Shown piece after piece: positions 20,259 to 27,716 of a stretch of 27,716 bases of DNA. Positions within the stretch are counted from its first letter, which is position 1, and each line of letters begins with the position of its first letter. The stretch is from a virus, in the IMG/VR virus record IMGVR_UViG_3300031227_000322, positions 1-27,716 of that record; one strand, given 5' to 3'. The translations under genes and the position numbers were made by a program. Below the pieces are notes generated by a model. That model was given only the letters and a program-made list of their open reading frames with translations. It was not told the origin of the DNA and ran no database searches.

Positions 20259-20895
20259 GAAGATGGAAGGCCAGATCAATGGCCAGGAAACTCTGATGCA
20301 ACAGCATAAGACTGAGATCGGAGAGGCACGCAAAGAGTTCAAGGATGCCATAGCAGCGACCACAGACGTTGCTAAAAAGGCCGATTTACAATCTGCCCTT
20401 GACAAATTGACAGAATTAGAGGATACTGTGACTCTGAAGTTGAAGACTGCGGAAGGTGATCGGGGAGGAGCAGGAGGAACTGGTGAACCGAAGACTCTTA
20501 ATGAATTGCAGACAGAACTTGTCGCTAAGGTTAAGTCGAACCCAAAACTCGACGTACACTGGAAAGGCATGTCTGACGAAGCTCGACAGGAAATATGGAG
20601 TGATCCAAAAGTCCTAGAGCCATTCATTAAGGCTGCGTCAGAAGTTCCCCAACCTGTCCCTGGTAGCTTACTGGATGTGGTTATGGTTGATGAATCTGAT
20701 CAAGGCGATCAGACATTAGAAAGGTTTCGCCGTCAATTCAGAGGAGAAGCTGATCGCGGAACTCAACTCCCAAGCGGAGGCGGAGGCGGAGGCTCGACAG
20801 GATTTGCTGATGCAACTAAGCACGGCAAAGAGGAACCCGGAGTAAGCAGAAGGCTACCTGGGGGAGTGATGCCAACAGGACCAGCGCAAGGGTAA
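20218..20895 (+). CDS. Scaffold-like protein
   Basis: A 225-residue acidic, low-complexity protein located directly before the capsid gene, as scaffolds are. Residues 1-80 are coiled coil (MTPEQEKELMKKVEKMEGQI; ADLQSALDKLTELEDTVTLK); residues 84-92 form a Gly-rich linker; the middle is a compact helical block (SNPKLDVHWKGMSDEARQEI, then WSDPKVLEPFIKAASE); residues 185-195 are a second Gly run. The tail is charged (KEEPGVSRRLPG). Scaffolds of small tailed phages show this coiled-coil and disordered design. The assignment is by position and composition only. Confidence 0.6.
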   Translation: MTPEQEKELMKKVEKMEGQINGQETLMQQHKTEIGEARKEFKDAIAATTDVAKKADLQSALDKLTELEDTVTLKLKTAEGDRGGAGGTGEPKTLNELQTELVAKVKSNPKLDVHWKGMSDEARQEIWSDPKVLEPFIKAASEVPQPVPGSLLDVVMVDESDQGDQTLERFRRQFRGEADRGTQLPSGGGGGGSTGFADATKHGKEEPGVSRRLPGGVMPTGPAQG

Positions 20896-20916
20896 AAAAG
20901 AAAATAAGGATACGTC

Positions 20917-22143
20917 ATGTATAGAGTAACATTGCCTTACACCACTCGGACTACCGGAGTCGATATCTTCGACACTGATAATCTGTTTCGGCAGAGGGAG
21001 ATTGATAGTCAGATCGATATGCTCAACAAGGATGATGGCACCTTCTTGAAGGCGCTGGACTTGTGGAGCACGAAGGAACCTGTCAGTCAAGCCCTTTACT
21101 ATTGGGTCGAAGATGAAATGCTTCCGATCCACACGCAGGTCAACCTCGCTGCAGGTTATCTTGCGACGGACACCTCGATAGTAGTTGATGACGCGAAACT
21201 GTTCATCGTCAACACTGAAGTGCATATCACGCGAACACTGGAGAATATGCGGGTCACGGCTGTAAATTACACTACCAATACCATCACGGTAACTCGTGGC
21301 TGGAACGGAAGTGTTACGGCAGCTCTCGTTGATAACGATATTCTCGTTTCCGGTATTGCGCATCTTGCAGAACTCGCAGACGCAAACGAAGGAACTGGCC
21401 GTATCCCTGGAACAGAGAAGTACAACTTCATCTCCAGGTTTTCGGAGTCCTTCAAGATATCGGACATGGAAGCTGTAGCCGCGAAGTTTGAAACCGGCAT
21501 CGGCAAAGTCGCCACTATTGAGTGGGAAGTTGCCAACAAGATGTTCGAGATCAAGCGTAAGGTCAACAAGGCGCTTATCTTCCAGCATCGCGGAACAACC
21601 ACTACCGGCGATGGAACGATCTACTGTTCGCAGGGATTCGTTCATTACATCAACGACAACGTGCTGACGCTTGGCGAAAAGAACGATTCGCTTACATGGC
21701 CCATTCTTTCTGAATGGCTGGACACCATGTTCAATCCGACTGCAAGCTCAAGTGAGAAGCTTTGCAACTCCGGTAACAACCTCTTCGGGGCTGTCAACCG
21801 TATGCAACGCGACATGGGTACTCCTCCGAAGAAGTATTACAGTCCTGAGTTGGCAACAGACATGATGGACGTGTATACAGAAGAGGGCAACATGGTCAAG
21901 TTTGCACGCGACAAGCATGGCTTCCCTGCTGCTGAAGGACTGGCAGGATGGGGAACGGTCATCGATATGGGTCACGTTTACAAGCGTGAGTACACGAACG
22001 AGCCCATGACATGGCGGCAGGGCATCCAGGCTGGAGTATCTCACTTCAGGCAGGACGAGTACTTCGGTAGTTTCTCCCTCGAACTTCGGCACCCTGAGTG
22101 TCACGGTTTCGTTAGAGGCGCTGCTCCGTCGATAATAGATTAA
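20917..22143 (+). CDS. Major capsid protein, DUF5309/SU10-like
   Basis: A 408-residue protein with the pattern of DUF5309 (SU10-type) capsid proteins: an N-terminal DIFDTDNLFRQREIDSQIDM with LTKA-type T-loop features, a WVEDEMLPIHTQVNLAAGYL stretch, a beta module with VTAVNYTTNTITVTRGWNGS, then a helical FEIKRKVNKALIF core and a C-terminal LELRHPECHG. The HK97-type fold is inferred. AAGGATACGTC precedes the ATG. It is normally the most abundant gene product in the virion. Confidence 0.8.
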   Translation: MYRVTLPYTTRTTGVDIFDTDNLFRQREIDSQIDMLNKDDGTFLKALDLWSTKEPVSQALYYWVEDEMLPIHTQVNLAAGYLATDTSIVVDDAKLFIVNTEVHITRTLENMRVTAVNYTTNTITVTRGWNGSVTAALVDNDILVSGIAHLAELADANEGTGRIPGTEKYNFISRFSESFKISDMEAVAAKFETGIGKVATIEWEVANKMFEIKRKVNKALIFQHRGTTTTGDGTIYCSQGFVHYINDNVLTLGEKNDSLTWPILSEWLDTMFNPTASSSEKLCNSGNNLFGAVNRMQRDMGTPPKKYYSPELATDMMDVYTEEGNMVKFARDKHGFPAAEGLAGWGTVIDMGHVYKREYTNEPMTWRQGIQAGVSHFRQDEYFGSFSLELRHPECHGFVRGAAPSIID

Positions 22144-22197
22144 GGAAATCATTGATAGTTTAAGCTCAACTTAAACAATGCTAAACTGGAGACTATC
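22144..22197 (+). other. Intergenic hairpin between capsid and next gene
   Basis: A 54-base gap after the capsid gene. TTTAAG-CTCAA-CTTAAA forms a six-pair hairpin, and GATAGT near the start is complementary to ACTATC just before the next ATG. No T-run follows, so it may attenuate or process the message rather than end it. Confidence 0.45.
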
Positions 22198-22737
22198 ATG
22201 CAAACAGAAAAGACAGATAAACCAACGCCCAAAGCTTCGGCAAAGATCGCAGCTGAGGGTACGGAAAAGGACGAAGCAATGGAGTTGCCCAAGGAAGATA
22301 AGAACATTGTCACATGGCAGTTCAGATACAGGAATTATCGAACTATTCTTCCTTATGTCGATGAAGCAGCGGGACTTACTCCGACTAGAAAGCGGTCAAA
22401 CGCCGTGATGAAAGCTCGGAATTATCGCCGCGATCTCGACCTTCGCATACCTGAAGAGAAGAAGATGCACAAAGCGCTGTTGAAAGACTCGCGCCGAGAT
22501 CTTGACTTCTGGCTGCTTAGCGATGCAAAGCACAAGCAGAAGGCAGCGGAGCAAGGGCAGAACTTGAAGAAGCTTCTGTCTATGCCTGAGCCTCAGCTGA
22601 GGGGGATGCTGAGCGGAGATGAAATGCTGGCTGTTGGTTTGAATCCTGCTACTGCTGATGTTTATGACATAGCGATGGCAGTCATTACGAGCTACAACAA
22701 AACACTGGCTAGACAGCCAGAGAAGGAAAACGAATGA
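22198..22737 (+). CDS. Putative head-tail connector/adaptor protein (179 aa)
   Basis: A 179-residue protein with a Lys/Pro-rich, probably flexible N-terminus (KTDKPTPKASAKIAAEGTEK), then helical blocks (VMKARNYRRDLDLRIPEEKK; RRDLDFWLLSDAKHKQKAAE) and an end (AMAVITSYNKTLARQPEKENE, last residues). Its position right after the capsid gene fits an adaptor or head-completion protein, but nothing in the sequence is diagnostic. GGAG precedes the ATG; ATGA overlap with the next gene. Confidence 0.45.
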   Translation: MQTEKTDKPTPKASAKIAAEGTEKDEAMELPKEDKNIVTWQFRYRNYRTILPYVDEAAGLTPTRKRSNAVMKARNYRRDLDLRIPEEKKMHKALLKDSRRDLDFWLLSDAKHKQKAAEQGQNLKKLLSMPEPQLRGMLSGDEMLAVGLNPATADVYDIAMAVITSYNKTLARQPEKENE

Positions 22738-23807
22738 GAAAATATATATGCATAGGATTGATGTTCGCTCTTGTAATCGCTCCGGCGTTTGCAGGGAACG
22801 TGGAAGAGGTGACTACGCGGCAGGGATTCACTACCCTCTACGAGGTGAAGGATTCTCTGAATGCGTTGGCTACGGGCGGCACGCTTACGAACGGGCTGGA
22901 CGTTACCGGCACGGTTGGTGCTGATATAGTTAAGTCGGACGCAGTGACGGAGGATACGGCTGGAGAGGGTGTCACTGTAGATGTGCTAACTCGCGTCAAG
23001 GATGGCTCCGTGCTGTATAAAGGCACTGTTGGCACCGATGCGAGGGCTGGATGGCCGATTGCATTCCCTCCTGGAAAATACTCGGTGTTTAAGGATGACT
23101 TCTATACCGCTGGGTACGTGGCTGATGCTGGAACTCATACGAATAACTCGCCTAAGTTCTCGGAAGATGCCGATGCAGGGGCATGGCTGGTTACGGTTGT
23201 GGACGGCGGTTCTGACAATGGAGAAAGCATCATTGTATCCGACACAGGGCGTGGAGGAATCCTTGCGATTAAGTGCAACGACGCCAAAGACGATGGAAAT
23301 AGTATCCAGAAGAACGGCATGGGAATGGAACTCGTTAGTGGCAAGAAGTTGTGGTTTGAAACCAAGTTCGCGATTGAAGATGCAGACACAAATGCTGTGT
23401 TTATCGGACTGTCGATTGCTGACACCGCTATGACTGCGGGGCTGTCGGATGACCATATCGGTTTCTACATGACCGGACTTGAAGATGCTACACTGTACAT
23501 TGACTGTGAGTATAACGGCACTAATTGTAACTTTGCAACTACTACTACGATGGCTGACAGTCATGCGACGTTTACGAATATGACCACCGCTGGATTCTAC
23601 TACGATGGAGCCAATGCGCTTTATACGTGGGTGAACGGAAACAACACCGGCATGGCAATGAGTACAACCATAACTCACACCACGACATTGGTAACAAACC
23701 TGCTGCCGAAAGCAACAGATATGAGTACGATCATGGAGATCATCAGCAAAGACACCGCCGCAGATGATCTGTACGTTGACTATATCTGGTACGCAGTGGA
23801 ACTATAA
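22734..23807 (+). CDS. Signal-peptide-bearing fibre-like protein with lectin-like C-terminal part (357 aa)
   Basis: A 357-residue protein starting with a Sec signal peptide: MRKYICIGLMFALVIAPAFA, with AFA as -3 to -1, predicted to be cut before G21. Residues 22-66 form a module (TRQGFTTLYEVKDSLNALAT, GGTLTNGLDVTGT) that is also present in the next gene. After about 100 the sequence is beta-rich and resembles a jelly-roll/lectin-like domain (DDFYTAGYVADAGT, LYIDCEYNGTNC, LYVDYIWYAVEL). It overlaps the upstream gene by ATGA, so it is part of the structural operon. A signal peptide in a phage structural operon is unusual. Confidence 0.7.
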   Translation: MRKYICIGLMFALVIAPAFAGNVEEVTTRQGFTTLYEVKDSLNALATGGTLTNGLDVTGTVGADIVKSDAVTEDTAGEGVTVDVLTRVKDGSVLYKGTVGTDARAGWPIAFPPGKYSVFKDDFYTAGYVADAGTHTNNSPKFSEDADAGAWLVTVVDGGSDNGESIIVSDTGRGGILAIKCNDAKDDGNSIQKNGMGMELVSGKKLWFETKFAIEDADTNAVFIGLSIADTAMTAGLSDDHIGFYMTGLEDATLYIDCEYNGTNCNFATTTTMADSHATFTNMTTAGFYYDGANALYTWVNGNNTGMAMSTTITHTTTLVTNLLPKATDMSTIMEIISKDTAADDLYVDYIWYAVEL

Positions 23808-23819
23808 GGAGAAGGGATA

Positions 23820-24980
23820 ATGAAAAAGTATGCCTGCATAGGTCTGATGTTCGTTTTAGCAATCACTTTCGTTTTTGCTGAGAACGTGACTGAAGTACAA
23901 ACACGGCAGGGATACATAACTCTCTATGAGTTACAAGACTCCCTGAACGCCTTGGCTGCTGGCGGTACGTTGACTAACGGGTTGAATATTACCGGCACGC
24001 TGGATGCTGATGTAGTGGATACGGAGGAATTGGACCTTCAGGGCGTATTCACTGCAGTCAGCACCAATGGCGCAACGACCAACGTGATTGTAGACGCTGA
24101 CGGAGAGCTTGCGGTTGACCCCGACTTGGCGACAGAGACGAATCGTGCTCAAGTAGCAGAGGGTGCATTAGGCGATCGGATTGACCTTGAAACGCTTGAA
24201 GTTGTGGCAGGACGCGGCGGCGCAGTATCCAATAGCGCAATCACGTTCGACGCGGCAGCGGAGAGAACGAACACTTATGGCGGATATTTGTCTATTCTCG
24301 GCCTCAACGTGCAATCAGGATTAAGCAGTACTGCAGGTGGTTCGGGTGCGACAGCTTTAGGAGCTTTCTGTGAGGCTAGTGGTGCCTTTGCTCCAACGGC
24401 ATTTGGATACCACACCGAGGCTAGCGGTGCGAATTCAACCGCTGGTGGCTTTCGAGCTAAGGCCATCCATGACGGCGCATTCGCTATGGCCGATGGAGAG
24501 AGTGCTGACTTCTATAGCACGGCAAACAATCAGGTGCGGATGCGCTTCGCCAACGGATACGACCTTACAGGTGGTCCGATCAGCGGCGATGGTTCAGGTC
24601 TATCAAACCTTTCCGTATTCGCATCGGTGACGATAGAGACAGCATCGGTGTCGGGAACACAGGCTACTATAACAGTGACATGCAAGGACTTGGGTGGAAA
24701 TACGCTTGCCGCCGCCAAGACGTTTCCGTTTTGGTTCACGACTGCTGCGGTCAGCACCACCCCGTCCACGAACGGGATAGAAAGTTGGAGCTATGTAGCT
24801 CATGGCAACGTGGAGACGTACCTGAATTATACTACGTGTCCACAATACATAGGAACCACTCATACGGATGGAACGATGGACTTTCTCGTTACATCAGAGA
24901 ATGATGGTTTCACAAACCGATTCGTAGTGGAGGGTCCGAATGGAAGCTACACGAATCTGGTAGTTACATATACCAACTAA
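23820..24980 (+). CDS. Signal-peptide-bearing YadA-like repeat fibre/adhesin (386 aa)
   Basis: A 386-residue protein starting with a signal peptide (MKKYACIGLMFVLAITFVFA, VFA at -3 to -1). Residues 22-66 repeat the module of the previous gene (TRQGYITLYELQDSLNALAA, GGTLTNGLNITGT). Residues about 168-228 read as a trimeric-autotransporter YadA-head repeat (STAGGSGATALGAFCEASGA, FAPTAFGYHTEASGANSTAG), a left-handed beta roll used for adhesion. Then NNQVRMRFANGYDL and GDGSGLSNLS, common in phage fibres, and a beta-rich end. AAGGAGAAGGGATA precedes the ATG. Likely a host-binding fibre that trimerises. Chain export to the envelope is inferred from the signal peptide. Confidence 0.75.
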   Translation: MKKYACIGLMFVLAITFVFAENVTEVQTRQGYITLYELQDSLNALAAGGTLTNGLNITGTLDADVVDTEELDLQGVFTAVSTNGATTNVIVDADGELAVDPDLATETNRAQVAEGALGDRIDLETLEVVAGRGGAVSNSAITFDAAAERTNTYGGYLSILGLNVQSGLSSTAGGSGATALGAFCEASGAFAPTAFGYHTEASGANSTAGGFRAKAIHDGAFAMADGESADFYSTANNQVRMRFANGYDLTGGPISGDGSGLSNLSVFASVTIETASVSGTQATITVTCKDLGGNTLAAAKTFPFWFTTAAVSTTPSTNGIESWSYVAHGNVETYLNYTTCPQYIGTTHTDGTMDFLVTSENDGFTNRFVVEGPNGSYTNLVVTYTN

Positions 24981-25027
24981 GAGCAGAAATAAGCAACGAG
25001 TAAATGAGCAAACAAGGAGAATGACCA

Positions 25028-25849
25028 ATGAGAGACAGAGCAAATGATTCACGCCCAATCCGCACAGCTTTCCTGGACTTTTCGGATAGCAAAAACGGAT
25101 TGCTGAGGTTGAAGTGGAACGATATCGAGAAGGATGCTGAGAATCCTAATCCATATGCAACTGTGACCATCGATCACAATGCAAGCGGCGGCACCAAGCT
25201 GATCATACTGCTTAACATCGGAGCCTCGGCTACCGACTACGAGCAGTACCAGTTCTCTGCTTATGCTACTGGCATAGCAGACCCTGGCGGCATCGATGCT
25301 ACGCCTACGCATACGCAGGTGCTGACGCTTGGCGCGTTGGTTGATGCGCTGAATGCGCTTCACGACAGCGACATCGGCATCTATGCAGCGCGTCTGCATG
25401 GGCCTGCTGATTACTCGCTGGACACTGATGACTTCATCACTCAGGCTGTAGCACGGATCAGTCCGTTCTTCACTGAGATGCTGTACAAGGATGCCAGCGA
25501 GGTGAAGACTGCTGCATTCAGGCTTGGCGTGCCGGAAGATGCAAACGGCAAAGTCGGACGTGGCCGCATCGAAATCGTGCGAATCGTCGCATTCGCTAAC
25601 TCGAACAGCGCGACGGACTGCGTGTTCAAGATGTCCTACGATCCCACTGAGGGGTCTGGAGGGGCAGACGACGAGGTTGAGCTGGCCTACAGTCGCTATG
25701 TGCCTGACGCGGCCATCACGGAGCTGTATGACTTCCATGAGGCTCCCCCTGTCGAAAAGGGACCGATCCTCGTGGAGCTGACCGCGACGACCACGCTCAC
25801 CGAAGACACCACGTATGCTCGCATCGCATACCGCAACGCCGAATACTAA
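25028..25849 (+). CDS. Structural-region protein of unknown function (273 aa)
   Basis: A 273-residue protein without a signal peptide. The N-terminus is charged (MRDRANDSRPIRTAFLDFSD), then beta-rich (YATVTIDHNASGGTKLIILL, NIGASATDYEQYQFSAYATG) with a helical middle (ARISPFFTEMLYKDASEVKT) and a beta-rich end (LVELTATTTLTEDTTYARIA). AAGGAGA precedes the start at 25028; an ATG at 25021 in another frame ends after eight codons. It lies among fibre genes, so a tail or decoration role is inferred. Confidence 0.6.
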   Translation: MRDRANDSRPIRTAFLDFSDSKNGLLRLKWNDIEKDAENPNPYATVTIDHNASGGTKLIILLNIGASATDYEQYQFSAYATGIADPGGIDATPTHTQVLTLGALVDALNALHDSDIGIYAARLHGPADYSLDTDDFITQAVARISPFFTEMLYKDASEVKTAAFRLGVPEDANGKVGRGRIEIVRIVAFANSNSATDCVFKMSYDPTEGSGGADDEVELAYSRYVPDAAITELYDFHEAPPVEKGPILVELTATTTLTEDTTYARIAYRNAEY

Positions 25850-25865
25850 GCTACAAAGCTACCTG

Positions 25866-25894
25866 GCCGGAGCGGAGCAAGCCTTCGCTCCGGC
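25866..25894 (+). terminator. Strong GC-rich hairpin after the 25028-25849 gene
   Basis: GCCGGAGCG (25866-25874) and CGCTCCGGC (25886-25894) form a perfect nine-pair stem with an 11-base loop, 17 bases after the stop. No T-run follows, so it may be a partial terminator or a processing site between structural genes. Confidence 0.6.
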
Positions 25895-25912
25895 TAAACT
25901 TGGAGGATTTAC

Positions 25913-26413
25913 ATGAAACGCATCGCACTCTCTTTATCTTTGATTCTCCTGATGGCTATGCAATGCCATGGCGAAGGCCGGCAATATGAAGATCCGCTGA
26001 CTCCTGGCGAGCTATATTTCGTGCAGGTGCAGCAGATTATTGGCGGATCTTTCGTATGGACGAACGAGCTAACGTACATGTGGTATCTGGACAAGGCCGT
26101 GGTCCTTTCTCCGAATACGAATTGCACAAGCGTAAATGCTGCCTATCTGGTTGTAAAGCATACTGATGTTCTGGAGACTCCGTATACAGTTGTTACGAAT
26201 GATTTTGGAAACATCCAGACGAACTATCTGCATGGCATCACAGGAACCACTGATACGTACATGACGAATCTCATCACCAGTGCTTCGTGGAGTAACTCTT
26301 GTTCGGCAAGATCTGAAATCACACCGGAGGACGACTACATTCAGAGAGGCGATATACTGAGATTTACTTTCAGTAATACGAACATCTTTCTGAAGCTCAC
26401 CGGAAGGAGGTAG
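25913..26413 (+). CDS. Secreted small structural-region protein (166 aa)
   Basis: A 166-residue protein with an N-terminal signal peptide (MKRIALSLSLILLMAMQCHG; possible cut after CHG or a weak lipobox at C18, although AMQC does not fit the usual lipobox). The mature part is Thr/Asn/Tyr-rich and beta-like (VQQIIGGSFVWTNELTYMWY; TCSARSEITPEDDY-type end). GGAGG precedes the ATG. Not recognised. Confidence 0.6.
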   Translation: MKRIALSLSLILLMAMQCHGEGRQYEDPLTPGELYFVQVQQIIGGSFVWTNELTYMWYLDKAVVLSPNTNCTSVNAAYLVVKHTDVLETPYTVVTNDFGNIQTNYLHGITGTTDTYMTNLITSASWSNSCSARSEITPEDDYIQRGDILRFTFSNTNIFLKLTGRR

Positions 26414-26415
26414 AC

Positions 26416-27716
26416 ATGCGCTCCTTCATCATCGCATCACTCACAGCTATGCTGTGCCTTAGCTCCTTCGGGGCTACGAACACCATCCCTCGCCTGAAGG
26501 ATCAGACTGCCAACTTCATGCTGCCAAGCGATGTGTCGCAATGGCATATCAAGGCTAAGCAAAACAACGTAGGCATAGTGCAGAGATTCTACACGGTCAA
26601 CGGATCGAATGTGCTCAACCTTGCGAATAAGACAGTCGTATTGAAGCGAGGCAAGAATGACAATGATCCAAGCATGGCTACGCTTACCGGCGTAGTGTCT
26701 ACCACCTACGTTGATTTCACTATGACTGCTGCGTTCCTGGCTCAGCCTACAGCTATTCCGTGGTATAGCGTTATCATGGTTACTGATACATCTGCGCCGA
26801 CATATCAGGTGTCGCAACCCAAGGGGCAAATCACAGTAAAGAATGCTCCAGAGACAGACAATTCAGACATGGTTACTTCCAGGCGTATTGACTTTCAGAA
26901 CAAGACCTACGCTTCGGTAACCAACCTTGGTCCTTATATATTTTCTGGAGGCGGGGCAACAGTTACAGAGGATTCTGATGGCAGGGCATTGGTAAGCATC
27001 TCATCTGCCGGAGCCGCTGGAACTTGGGCAAGCAACGTAGTCATAGCAGTTAGCAACGAGGTAGACGTACTCCAGACCAACACAGCCACAGCAGCTCAGG
27101 GAGCCAACGCCGATACAGCCTACGGATGGGGCAACCATGCCACGAACGGCTACGGCACGGGCGATGTATCCCAAGCCTACGTTGATGCTCAGGACATCGT
27201 TGTAAGCAATGGCGTCATAGCACAGATTGGCGGCAGTAACTATCTCACGGCGGAGGCTGACACCTTCCAGACCATGCTGAATCGTGGCAAGACCGCAACG
27301 AATGATGATGTGCGGGTGGGATCAATCGGGATCGTGAGTGATGTTAAAGGCAGCTTTATGAATTGGGGCTATGCAGACGCAACTGAAAGCACGATGACAT
27401 TGGAATGGAATGAGTCAGAGCAACGAGAGTTCTATCTTGCCTTTGACCGACTCGGGGTATACATGTCTACTGGTGCAGTATTCTTAGTAAATAATCCGAT
27501 TGAAACAGGGGTGGAACAAGGGTTGGCAACGGGAACTTATTATCGTGGCGCGATGAATGTTCGGTCAGCAGACATCCGTTACGTCAACACCAACGAAGCC
27601 GACAGCATCACAAGTCCTATGATTGTGGACGGAACTATCGCGGCAGCTGACATCGACACAAACTCGCTTGATGTTACAGGGAAGATGTCTACGGATGTGG
27701 AACGGATTGCCAGCAC
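26416..27716 (+). CDS. Partial tail-fibre/baseplate-like protein with signal peptide (runs off window)
   Basis: An open frame of 433 codons with no stop to the window end. It starts MRSFIIASLTAMLCLSSFGA, a signal peptide with SFG or FGA before the cut, preceded by GGAAGGAGGTAGAC. The N-terminal part (FMLPSDVSQWHIKAKQNNVG, KTVVLKRGKNDNDPSM, YSVIMVTDTSAPTYQV) resembles a BppU-type baseplate/fibre N-terminal beta domain, then a coiled-coil-like section (VVIAVSNEVDVLQTNTATAA) and repeated short motifs (AADIDTNSLDVTGKMSTD) typical of fibres. The 3' end, which normally binds the host, is missing from the window. Confidence 0.65.
   Translation, partial: MRSFIIASLTAMLCLSSFGATNTIPRLKDQTANFMLPSDVSQWHIKAKQNNVGIVQRFYTVNGSNVLNLANKTVVLKRGKNDNDPSMATLTGVVSTTYVDFTMTAAFLAQPTAIPWYSVIMVTDTSAPTYQVSQPKGQITVKNAPETDNSDMVTSRRIDFQNKTYASVTNLGPYIFSGGGATVTEDSDGRALVSISSAGAAGTWASNVVIAVSNEVDVLQTNTATAAQGANADTAYGWGNHATNGYGTGDVSQAYVDAQDIVVSNGVIAQIGGSNYLTAEADTFQTMLNRGKTATNDDVRVGSIGIVSDVKGSFMNWGYADATESTMTLEWNESEQREFYLAFDRLGVYMSTGAVFLVNNPIETGVEQGLATGTYYRGAMNVRSADIRYVNTNEADSITSPMIVDGTIAAADIDTNSLDVTGKMSTDVERIAS

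Noticed and set aside
19632-20627. 331-residue minus-strand ORF opposite the structural genes
   Set aside because: It is the reverse of the 19522-20895 genes; its long length comes from their Lys/Ala/Glu-rich codons. No SD, and it contradicts the well-supported plus-strand genes.
20854-21645. 263-residue minus-strand ORF opposite the capsid gene
   Set aside because: Antisense shadow of the major capsid gene, without SD or protein-like features.
22986-23678. 230-residue minus-strand ORF in the fibre region
   Set aside because: Antisense of the signal-peptide-bearing 22734 gene; no SD.
25049-25738. 229-residue minus-strand ORF
   Set aside because: Antisense of the 25028-25849 gene; no SD and no recognisable domain.

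Overview
The window is part of a double-stranded DNA bacteriophage genome, probably podovirus-like from its portal and terminase types. Nearly every gene has a Shine-Dalgarno (SD) sequence and most neighbouring genes overlap by an ATGA or TAATG junction, so the host is a bacterium that uses SD-led, coupled translation. Four consecutive-type structural genes carry Sec signal peptides and one carries YadA-head-like repeats, which suggests a host with an outer envelope (Gram-negative type). The host cannot be named from the sequence. No integrase, DNA polymerase, lysis gene or CRISPR array is visible.

Left arm (1-12438, minus strand): about 36 small, tightly overlapping early or accessory genes. 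Recognisable ones are an XRE-HTH plus sigma-70 region 4 regulator (1-573), a DEAD/DEAH SF2 helicase of RadD/UvsW type (1791-3359), a cytosine-C5 methyltransferase-like protein (3363-3971), a PAPS/APS-reductase-fold PP-loop ATPase with an iron-sulfur motif (4599-5528), a short DnaN-like sliding-clamp protein (6096-6602), an HTH_39 protein (6599-6811) and two tiny Cys-motif phage proteins. Embedded in the same direction is a complete tmRNA gene (ssrA, 1172-1525) with an intact tRNA-like domain, a long P2 helix and a first pseudoknot.

Central region (11163-13290): two long stretches without convincing genes flank one strongly SD-led gene (12124-12438) that ends in tandem hairpin terminators. The left stretch (11163-12061) has several hairpins. 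The right stretch (12439-13254) has nine (GGGCAA) hexamers able to form a G-quadruplex, then a set of TAGAC...GTCTA palindromes. The last palindrome lies between a consensus -35 (TTGACA) and -10 (TATTAT) of a promoter whose predicted start coincides with the ATG of the first right-arm gene, so that message is probably leaderless.

Right arm (13291-27716, plus strand): a short run of small genes, then the packaging and head module in canonical order: Cys-rich protein (possible small terminase), large terminase, portal, three small genes (one with a Lys/Ala-rich tail), scaffold-like protein, DUF5309/SU10-type major capsid protein, a connector candidate, then tail-fibre/adhesin-like proteins. Four of the last five of these begin with signal peptides, and two share a duplicated N-terminal module. 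The last gene runs off the window end.
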